From Chloroflexota bacterium (GTDB taxonomy: Bacteria > Chloroflexota > Anaerolineae > Anaerolineales > Villigracilaceae): a DNA stretch of 5,829 nt. Each line of letters opens with the position of its first letter. The first letter of the stretch is position 1. The notes under the pieces are model-generated. The model was not told where the DNA came from, searched no databases, and saw only the letters and a list, made by a program, of their open reading frames with translations. The position numbers and the translations under genes were made by a program. Shown piece by piece: positions 1 to 4,465 of the stretch. The stretch lies in assembly GCA_016191985.1 (NCBI GenBank), contig JACPVB010000076.1, positions 1-5,829 on the forward strand, in the 5' to 3' direction.

Positions 1-418
1 GCACATTCTTTAGATTTGCCTCTGTAAAGTACTCATTCCTTTCATGTTTTACTTTGTTATAACTTCGCCACCAAATAGGGTTTTGGGCGGAACTCCAATT
101 CTTCCAAGGCTGTAGCCTATGGCTAAAGCGAGGAATATATACAAATTCTTTTTTGAAACCAGGCAGATTGCGATCAATAATTTCTCGGTACTGATTAATA
201 TTCTCAGCAGGCGAATTTGGCTCTAATAAACCACAAATACATTTTGCAATAACATCAACTTCTGATGAAGATGCAAGAAGTAAATGCGCCGATTCTATTG
301 AGTATGTCCGAAAATTCTTTTTGTCAAATTCAATGAATCTCGATATTTGCTCTAAATCACTTTCAAGGGCAAGGAAGTAATTCCAGTGAATGAGAGATTC
401 TTTTATTTCTATTCCCAT
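1..418 (-). CDS. HEPN-like hypothetical protein, 5' part only (gene continues past the left edge)
   Basis: An open frame runs on the minus strand from ATG at 418-416 to the window edge, giving 139 codons without a stop. It begins MGIEIKESLIHWNYFLALES. The start is set by a strong AAGGAGG five bases upstream (424-430). Visible landmarks are a small helical region with SSEVDVIAKCICG (about residues 53-65) and an aromatic stretch ending WWRSYNKVKHERN (about 118-130). The latter contains R-x6-H, resembling the R-x4-6-H motif of HEPN RNase-type domains. From memory, proteins of this shape (SEVDVxAK, then WWxxYNxVKHxR, then an ANLKN segment) form a widespread uncharacterised bacterial family. HEPN membership is inference, not proof. 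Hand-counted G+C is 150/418 (about 36%), against 57% for one 60-base line counted inside rpsP, with frequent AGA, ATA and TTA codons. This suggests recent acquisition. It is transcribed away from the rpsP cluster. The C-terminus and any partner gene are outside the window. Confidence 0.8.
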   Translation of the reverse strand, partial: MGIEIKESLIHWNYFLALESDLEQISRFIEFDKKNFRTYSIESAHLLLASSSEVDVIAKCICGLLEPNSPAENINQYREIIDRNLPGFKKEFVYIPRFSHRLQPWKNWSSAQNPIWWRSYNKVKHERNEYFTEANLKNV

Positions 419-423
419 CTTTG

Positions 424-430
424 CCTCCTT
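424..430 (-). promoter_or_regulatory. Ribosome binding site of the HEPN-like gene
   Basis: Read on the minus strand this is AAGGAGG, a near-perfect Shine-Dalgarno sequence, followed by the five-base spacer CAAAG and ATG. It fixes the start at 418. The frame stays open further upstream, but no other start there has such a site. Confidence 0.8.
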
Positions 431-485
431 AGTTTTTCCATAAACGCTATTCTCTGCGATAATCACCCAACGCCTTATATCCAGC

Positions 486-491
486 ATTATA
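486..491 (-). promoter_or_regulatory. Candidate -10 box (TATAAT) for the HEPN-like gene
   Basis: A consensus TATAAT lies on the minus strand about 68 bases before the ATG, predicting a leader of roughly 60 nt. No good -35 hexamer lies 16-18 bases upstream, so the call rests on the -10 alone. The position would make it divergent to, and overlapping with, the rpsP promoter candidate. Confidence 0.4.
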
Positions 492-502
492 TCGCCCTGA
501 CC

Positions 503-531
503 TCAGAATCTTCCTTTTTCTCTGGTAAAAT
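503..531 (+). promoter_or_regulatory. Candidate extended -10 promoter for the rpsP cluster
   Basis: TGGTAAAAT at 523-531 is an extended -10 (TG, one base, TAAAAT). The -35 region (about 503-508, TCAGAA) is poor, which is tolerated by extended -10 promoters. Initiation near 538 would give a leader of about 140 nt that includes the hairpin pair at 598-647. No better plus-strand candidate is seen between 419 and 679. Confidence 0.35.
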
Positions 532-597
532 ACAGCCCGACGATTTCAGCCCGCCACTCCTTTCTGGCCGTTCTGAACGTCAAAAATTCTTCGTCGT

Positions 598-647
598 GTA
601 GGTTGCGTTCTCTAACGCAACCATTGGCATTAGAGAATGCCAACTGC
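598..647. repeat. Inverted pair of REP-like hairpins upstream of rpsP
   Basis: Hairpin 1 has arms 602-609 (GTTGCGTT) and 614-621 (AACGCAAC) around the loop CTCT, extending one more pair with G601 and C622. Hairpin 2 has arms 624-631 (TTGGCATT) and 636-643 (AATGCCAA) around AGAG. Read on the minus strand, hairpin 2 has the same loop CTCT and the same inner TT/AA pairs. Hairpin 1 carries GTAG at its 5' foot (598-601), and hairpin 2 carries GCAG on its own strand (647-644). The stems differ at three pairs, all exchanged in a base-pair-preserving way. Two such units in opposite orientation with a G(T/C)AG foot match the architecture of a REP doublet or BIME. Family assignment is inference. The pair lies 16 bases before the rpsP ribosome binding site. 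Confidence 0.7.
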
Positions 648-663
648 GCGCGGCATATATTTC

Positions 664-669
664 AAGGAG
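664..669 (+). promoter_or_regulatory. Ribosome binding site of rpsP
   Basis: AAGGAG lies ten bases before the ATG at 680 and clear of the hairpin pair that ends at 647, so the site should stay accessible. Confidence 0.75.
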
Positions 670-679
670 TAAGTAAAAA

Positions 680-1024
680 ATGGTAAGAATTCGTTTACGT
701 CGTATTGGTCTTAAAGGCCAACCCACGTACCGCCTGGTGGCTGCCGATAAAGAGTCCCCGCGCGATGGCCGCTTTTTGGAAATTTTGGGTGTCTACAATC
801 CCCGCACCAACCCCGCGACAATTCATTTAAAGGAAGACCGCATCTTCCATTGGATGAAGAACGGTGCCCTGCCCACCGAGTCCGTGGCGCAGATTTTCAA
901 GTCCGCCGGCACACAGGATCGCTTTGAACGCTTCAAGAAGGGTGAGTCCATCGAAACCCTCGTCGCTGAAGCCGCCGAAGCGGAGACCAAGCGCGCCGCG
1001 CCTTTCAAGACCCGCAGAGATTAA
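680..1024 (+). CDS. rpsP: 30S ribosomal protein S16
   Basis: S16 is a primary 16S rRNA-binding protein needed for 30S assembly. The 114-residue product opens with the family signature MVRIRLRRIGLKGQPTYRLV, followed by AADKESPRDGRFLEILGVYNP (about residues 21-41) and the conserved helix region with W58 and the GALPTESV segment. A typical S16 is about 80-90 residues. The extra C-terminal tail, rich in Ala, Glu and Lys and ending FKTRRD, is a common lineage-specific extension. The start has a good AAGGAG ten bases upstream. It heads a same-strand series with khpA and rimM, a standard bacterial arrangement, but a palindromic repeat separates it from khpA. No frameshift or anomaly is seen. Confidence 0.97.
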   Translation: MVRIRLRRIGLKGQPTYRLVAADKESPRDGRFLEILGVYNPRTNPATIHLKEDRIFHWMKNGALPTESVAQIFKSAGTQDRFERFKKGESIETLVAEAAEAETKRAAPFKTRRD

Positions 1025-1030
1025 TTGATC

Positions 1031-1124
1031 ATGTCGTTGCGAGGAGGGCTTTAGCCCGACGAAGCAACCTCCCACAGAGTTGGGGATTGCTTCGTCGGAA
1101 AGAGCATCCTCCTCGCAATGACAT
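1031..1124. repeat. Dispersed palindromic repeat (MITE-like) between rpsP and khpA
   Basis: The outer arms, 1031-1047 and 1108-1124, are complementary over 17 bases with one G-T wobble (1036/1119). The inner arms, 1056-1067 and 1087-1098, are perfectly complementary over 12 bases (CCGACGAAGCAA with TTGCTTCGTCGG), and pairing continues imperfectly towards a loop near 1075-1080. The whole unit can form one long hairpin with an internal loop. The wording (TTGCGAGGAGG, GACGAAGCAA, TTGCTTCGTCGG, CCTCGCAATGACAT) matches, from memory, a palindromic element scattered through intergenic regions of Anaerolineae and several other bacteria. It has no coding capacity and no obvious target-site duplication. 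It starts six bases after the rpsP stop and ends 12 bases before the khpA ATG. Confidence 0.85.
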
Positions 1125-1136
1125 ACAAGAGTGATT

Positions 1137-1367
1137 ATGAAAGACCTCATTGAATACATCGCCAAGTCCCTCGTTGAGCATCCCGAGGAAGTCAGTGTGA
1201 CGCAGAGCAACGGCGGCCGTGTCCGCATCGAGCTGAGCGTCGCCAAGGATGACATGGGGCGCGTCATCGGCAAGGGCGGCAAGGTGGCGAACTCCATCCG
1301 CACGCTGCTGCGAGTGGCAGCCGAGCGCCAGGGGAAGCAGGCCACGCTGGATGTAACGGAACCCTAA
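1137..1367 (+). CDS. khpA: KH-domain RNA-binding protein KhpA
   Basis: This is a single KH-domain protein of 76 residues, the usual size for KhpA/YlqC, which in other bacteria binds many RNAs, often with KhpB. The KH signature I44-G-K-G-G-K contains the GxxG loop (G45-K46-G47-G48) that contacts RNA, followed by the helix VANSIRTLLRVAA. ATG 1137 is preferred because family members typically begin MKDLxExIAK. A GTG at 1131 is in frame and would add two residues. The ribosome binding site is weak (AAGAG at 1128-1132, or a shifted variant), plausibly because the upstream repeat replaced the original spacer. The stop overlaps the rimM start (TAATG), implying translational coupling. Confidence 0.93.
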   Translation: MKDLIEYIAKSLVEHPEEVSVTQSNGGRVRIELSVAKDDMGRVIGKGGKVANSIRTLLRVAAERQGKQATLDVTEP

Positions 1368-1921
1368 TGGCAACAGAAAAACAGGCAGGCTCGCCAACAA
1401 AAGGCGAGTCTATTTATTTGGCGATAGGTTTTCTCCGCCGCCCGCATGGAGTCGGCGGCGAGATCATCATGGATTTGCACACCGACTTTCCCGAGCGCAT
1501 TAAAGCGGGCCGCAAAGTTTACATCGGCGAAAAGCACGAAGTCGCCACCTTTGGAACCATCCGCGAGCATGGGGATGGATTGCTTATCAAAATCCGCGGC
1601 TACGAATCACCCGAAGAGATCGGGCGCTTTCGCAATCAGTGGGTGTATGTCAAAGCAAAGGAAGTGCCGCCGCTCCCTGAGGGCCAGTATTACAAATATG
1701 AATTGATCGACCTCGATGTCGTCGAAGATAATGGCAATGCGCTTGGCAAGCTGGTTGAAATTTTGGAAACTGGTGCAAATGATGTGTACATCGTGCGGGA
1801 TGAAACGGGCAAAGAGATTCTCCTCCCCGCCATTCCCCCGGTCATTCTCAACGTGGATATGGAAGCCCGCGTGATAAAGGTTCACTTATTGGATGGGTTG
1901 GTTGATGAGCGTAATTCATAA
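1367..1921 (+). CDS. rimM: Ribosome maturation factor RimM
   Basis: RimM assists late assembly of the 30S head and binds protein S19. The product has 184 residues. The N-terminal RimM domain holds YLAIGFLRRPHGVGGEI (residues 17-33), matching the family G-x4-PHGVxGE motif. A PRC-barrel domain follows from about residue 106 (GQYYKYELIDLDVV), with LGKLVEILETGANDVYIV and the EILLPAIPPVI strand typical of RimM C-termini. The first 15 residues (rich in Lys, Glu, Gly) are an extra leader before the conserved core. The ATG overlaps the khpA stop by one base and has no strong ribosome binding site, consistent with coupled reinitiation. The usual next genes trmD and rplS are absent here, and dprA follows after 42 bases. 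Confidence 0.96.
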   Translation: MATEKQAGSPTKGESIYLAIGFLRRPHGVGGEIIMDLHTDFPERIKAGRKVYIGEKHEVATFGTIREHGDGLLIKIRGYESPEEIGRFRNQWVYVKAKEVPPLPEGQYYKYELIDLDVVEDNGNALGKLVEILETGANDVYIVRDETGKEILLPAIPPVILNVDMEARVIKVHLLDGLVDERNS

Positions 1922-1942
1922 ATCGTAAATCGCATCGGGGAG

Positions 1943-1951
1943 TGATAAAAT
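1943..1951 (+). promoter_or_regulatory. Candidate extended -10 immediately before dprA
   Basis: TGATAAAAT is an extended -10 (TG, one base, TAAAAT) ending 12 bases before the dprA ATG. Initiation at the usual distance would leave a leader of only about six bases, so the transcript would be almost leaderless. No convincing -35 is visible. The bases between it and the ATG contain no Shine-Dalgarno sequence. Confidence 0.3.
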
Positions 1952-1963
1952 TCCAAATCGCTT

Positions 1964-3070
1964 ATGGAAGATAAAAAGTATTGGATCGGTTTCAACCTCA
2001 TCAAAGGCATTGGCGCAGTCCGTATGCAGGGTCTGGTCGCTTACTTCGGCGATCTTGAATCTGCCTGGAGTGCGGACCCTGTCCATTTGGCAGAAGCAGG
2101 TCTCGGCGCGAAAGTGATCGAACGAGTCGTCACGGCAAGAGAAACTGTCAGCCTCGATAAAGTCTGGGAGAAGATCGAGTCGCAGGGCATCACCATCCTC
2201 ACATGGGGCGATGAAAATTATCCAGCCCGTTTAAAAGAAATCGACCAGCCGCCGCCTGTGTTATACATTCGCGGTGAATATTTGCCAGATGATCTGTTTG
2301 CCGTCGCCATCGTTGGCACGCGCAAGGTCACGCCCTATGGCAGGCAGGTGACGGAAGAGATCGCATCGTTTCTCGCCGCGAACGGGATGACGGTCATCAG
2401 CGGCCTCGCGCGCGGCGTGGATGCCATCGCGCATCAAACCGCCCTGAAAGCTGGCGGGCGGACGATAGGCATTCTCGGCTCTGGGGTGGATAAAATCTAT
2501 CCGCCGGAGCATCGCGCCCTTGCCGAAAAAATGATGGAACGCGGTGCGATCATCAGCGACTATGCAGTGGGCACGCCGCCCGATGCTTCCAATTTTCCAC
2601 CTCGCAACAGAATCATTTCGGGGTTATCTTTGGCGGTGGTGGTGATCGAGGCCGCGGAAACAAGCGGCGCGTTGATCACCGCCGAATTCGCCGCCGAGCA
2701 GGGACGTGAAATTTTTGCCGTGCCGGGCAGCATCCTTGCGCCGCAAAGCAAAGGCACGAATCGTTTGATCCAAAAAGGCGCATTGCCATTGCTCACTCCC
2801 GACGACCTGATGCAGGCCTTGGATTTGACCCGCGTGGGCGCGCAAAAATCGGCGCGAAAGATTTTGCCCGCCGATGAAACCGAAGCGCGCGTGTTGAATG
2901 TGCTGGGCAGTGAACCACTGCACGTGGATGAAATCCGCAACCAGGCTGGCTTGCCCATTGAGAAAATTTCTGCTACCCTTGCGATGATGGAGTTGAAGGG
3001 AATGGTGCGGCAGGTCGGCGGTATGAATTATGTCGCCATGCGCGAGGCACAAGCAGACTACAACGTTTAG
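1964..3070 (+). CDS. dprA: DNA-processing protein DprA (Smf)
   Basis: DprA binds single-stranded DNA entering during natural transformation and loads RecA onto it. It is also found in many bacteria with no known competence. The 368-residue product has three parts. An N-terminal helix-hairpin-helix-like region (about 1-70) contains IKGIGAVRMQGLVAYFG. A Rossmann-fold core contains GTRKVTPYGR (118-127), SGLARGVDAIAH (146-157), NFPPRNRIISGLS (210-222), SGALITAEFA and GTNRLI (264-269). A C-terminal winged-helix region (about 306-360) contains EARVLNVLGSEPLHVDEI and LELKGMV-like text. In-frame TGA TAA at 1943-1948 exclude any longer form, and ATG 1964 fits the family start, although no ribosome binding site precedes it. 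It sits 42 bases after rimM. dprA next to topA is a known arrangement (smf-topA in Bacillus subtilis). Here manC intervenes. Confidence 0.96.
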   Translation: MEDKKYWIGFNLIKGIGAVRMQGLVAYFGDLESAWSADPVHLAEAGLGAKVIERVVTARETVSLDKVWEKIESQGITILTWGDENYPARLKEIDQPPPVLYIRGEYLPDDLFAVAIVGTRKVTPYGRQVTEEIASFLAANGMTVISGLARGVDAIAHQTALKAGGRTIGILGSGVDKIYPPEHRALAEKMMERGAIISDYAVGTPPDASNFPPRNRIISGLSLAVVVIEAAETSGALITAEFAAEQGREIFAVPGSILAPQSKGTNRLIQKGALPLLTPDDLMQALDLTRVGAQKSARKILPADETEARVLNVLGSEPLHVDEIRNQAGLPIEKISATLAMMELKGMVRQVGGMNYVAMREAQADYNV

Positions 3071-3073
3071 GAG
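3068..3073 (+). promoter_or_regulatory. Ribosome binding site of manC, overlapping the dprA stop
   Basis: TAGGAG contains the dprA stop TAG and supplies GGAG ten bases before ATG 3084. It decides in favour of 3084 over the in-frame ATG at 3030, which lies inside dprA and would add 18 residues without family similarity. Confidence 0.75.
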
Positions 3074-3083
3074 TTTATTGGCT

Positions 3084-4181
3084 ATGAATTTTTCTCACAC
3101 GTATGCGGTAATCATGGCGGGCGGCGGGGGAACGCGCCTCTGGCCTGTTTCGAGAAAGGAAAGACCCAAACAATTACTTCCTCTGCTGGGACAGGAAACC
3201 TTGTTTCAAAGCACAGTAAAACGCCTGGAAAATTTATTTCCGCCAGAGCGAATTTTGGTGGTGACCGTTGAAGAGCAGGCGCGCGAGATGAAGGTCCAGG
3301 CGCCTGAGATTCCCGAAGAGAATTATCTGATCGAACCCGCTCCGCGCGGCACAGCCTCTGTGGTGGGGATGGCGGCGATGGTGCTGCAAAAACGAGATCC
3401 AGACTCCTCGATGGCGATTCTGCCTTCCGACCACTTCATCCGCAATGTGGATTTGTTCCATTATCTGTTGAAAGCCGCCTTTGAAGTTGCGGATAATGGC
3501 TACCTCGTCACGCTTGGCATTACACCCACTGCTCCTTCCACGGCATATGGTTACATTCAACAGGGCAGGGCGTTGGACGGCGAATATAAATATCCCGCCT
3601 ACACCGTGAAAAGTTTCAAGGAAAAACCCGACGAGAAGACCGCCCAGCAGTTGTTACATTCCGGTGATCATTCCTGGAACAGCGGCATGTTCATCTGGCG
3701 CGCCGATGCCATCATGGCTGAGATTCACAAACACATGCCGAAGCTGGGCACGGAGTTGATGACGATTGGCGAAGCCTGGGGAACCCCGAAACAACGGGAT
3801 ATTTTGAGCAAACGCTGGCATGGATTAAAAACCGAAACCGTGGATTATGGTGTGATGGAAAAAGCGGAACGCGTGGCGGTACTGCCGGCCGGCGGTTTGG
3901 GTTGGAGTGATGTTGGGATGTGGTCATCGCTGTTTGAAGTTTTACTGCCTGATATGAATGGGAATATTGCCACCAATTCCAGCCTGCATCTTGCGCACGA
4001 GACGCATAACACCATGGTCTATGGCGGTTCCATCGACCGCCTGATCGTCACCATCGGCGTGGACAGCCTCGTGATCGTGGACACGGGCGATGCCCTGCTG
4101 GTGTGTAAGACAGACCAGTCTCAGAAGGTCAAGGAAGTGGTCGAACACCTGAAAAAACACAGGCAGGATAAATATTTGTAA
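3084..4181 (+). CDS. manC: Mannose-1-phosphate guanylyltransferase (GDP-mannose pyrophosphorylase)
   Basis: The enzyme converts mannose 1-phosphate and GTP into GDP-mannose and pyrophosphate in the cytoplasm, feeding glycan, glycolipid or exopolysaccharide synthesis. The 365-residue product begins with the nucleotide-binding signature AVIMAGGGGTRLWPVSRKERPKQ (residues 8-30). It also has the metal-site region AILPSDHFI with D116, the FKEKPD motif (178-183; K181 in the sugar-phosphate site of this family) and WNSGMFIW (198-205). The length and the absence of a C-terminal cupin show it is the single-domain form. The bifunctional ManC/AlgA type, with phosphomannose isomerase, is about 470 residues. 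The 13-base gap after dprA and the shared stop/ribosome-binding site imply co-transcription. There is no obvious functional tie to its neighbours, and no other sugar-nucleotide genes are in view. The gene symbol follows the activity; manC1 or rfbM are alternatives. Confidence 0.93.
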   Translation: MNFSHTYAVIMAGGGGTRLWPVSRKERPKQLLPLLGQETLFQSTVKRLENLFPPERILVVTVEEQAREMKVQAPEIPEENYLIEPAPRGTASVVGMAAMVLQKRDPDSSMAILPSDHFIRNVDLFHYLLKAAFEVADNGYLVTLGITPTAPSTAYGYIQQGRALDGEYKYPAYTVKSFKEKPDEKTAQQLLHSGDHSWNSGMFIWRADAIMAEIHKHMPKLGTELMTIGEAWGTPKQRDILSKRWHGLKTETVDYGVMEKAERVAVLPAGGLGWSDVGMWSSLFEVLLPDMNGNIATNSSLHLAHETHNTMVYGGSIDRLIVTIGVDSLVIVDTGDALLVCKTDQSQKVKEVVEHLKKHRQDKYL

Positions 4182-4199
4182 AATTCAGTACATCACGAT

Positions 4200-4329
4200 T
4201 CTGGAGTCCATCAGCTTGCTGATGGGTAAAAGCGAGAAGCAAACCGATGAAACAGCCTGTTCTTGTGTGATCTATGATAAATTTTTGGATTGACCTTGCC
4301 AATCGGACAGCAAGCTGTCCGACTCCAGA
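4200..4329. repeat. BIME-like element: two inverted REP-like hairpins between manC and topA
   Basis: The 9-base terminal inverted repeats are TCTGGAGTC (4200-4208) and GACTCCAGA (4321-4329). Next to each is a near-loopless palindrome: 4208-4225 (CCATCAGC-TT-GCTGATGG) and 4303-4322 (TCGGACAGC-AA-GCTGTCCGA). Read on the minus strand, the right unit equals the left in TCTGGAGTC and in the CAGCTTGCTG core. The only stem differences are three adjacent positions whose partners have changed to keep pairing (C-G/G-C, A-T/G-C, T-A/A-T). A GGAG tetranucleotide at the foot plus a hairpin, in inverted pairs, is REP/BIME architecture. The 77 bases between the units contain nothing recognisable. Neither hairpin is followed by a T-run, so neither is a canonical terminator, and none is seen after manC. 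Confidence 0.75.
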
Positions 4330-4359
4330 GTGGAACCTGTGATTTACTGAAATTGGTAT

Positions 4360-4388
4360 TTGTAAAAAAATGAAAAATTGCGTAGAAT
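4360..4388 (+). promoter_or_regulatory. Candidate sigma-70-type promoter of topA
   Basis: TTGTAA (4360-4365) and TAGAAT (4383-4388) are separated by exactly 17 bases. They match the consensus hexamers at 4/6 and 5/6 positions. The spacer is very A-rich. Initiation would fall near 4395, giving a leader of about 70 nt. This is the best-formed promoter candidate in the window and suggests topA is transcribed separately from the manC side. Confidence 0.55.
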
Positions 4389-4394
4389 GATGCC

Positions 4395-4457
4395 CCGTCC
4401 CGTAACCATTCGGGATGGATTTGTGTTACTCTCACAAAGTTGGCGCATTTTGCGCTG
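4395..4457 (+). promoter_or_regulatory. Structured topA leader: three consecutive hairpins
   Basis: Hairpin a pairs 4395-4402 with 4411-4418 (8 pairs, one G-U, loop of 8). Hairpin b pairs 4420-4425 with 4433-4438 (TTTGTG/CACAAA, loop of 7). Hairpin c pairs 4443-4447 with 4451-4455 (GCGCA/TGCGC, loop TTT), extendable by two G-U pairs to 4441/4457. Hairpin c abuts the ribosome binding site GGAGG at 4457-4461. Together the hairpins fill nearly the whole predicted leader. A regulatory role is inference, and hairpin b is weak. Confidence 0.4.
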
Positions 4458-4461
4458 GAGG
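4457..4461 (+). promoter_or_regulatory. Ribosome binding site of topA
   Basis: GGAGG lies four bases before ATG 4466, a rather short spacing. Its first base can join a G-U pair at the foot of the preceding hairpin. Confidence 0.65.
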
Positions 4462-4465
4462 ATTG

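Noticed and set aside
386..601. Plus-strand 71-codon open frame before rpsP
   Set aside because: It begins inside the minus-strand HEPN-like gene, has no ribosome binding site or family resemblance, and its 3' end runs into the hairpin pair. It is a chance open frame.
827..1400. Minus-strand open frames across rpsP, the repeat and khpA
   Set aside because: They are antisense shadows. Their middle sections are translations of the palindromic repeat, which often yields open frames in both directions.
3030..3083. Upstream extension of manC from ATG 3030
   Set aside because: The extra 18 residues lie inside dprA in another frame, show no family similarity and have no ribosome binding site. ATG 3084 has one, overlapping the dprA stop.
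4208..4225. Rho-independent terminator after manC
   Set aside because: The stem is good but GGTAAAAGCG follows instead of a T-run, and an inverted copy of the same hairpin lies 80 bases on, so a REP-like repeat explains it better.
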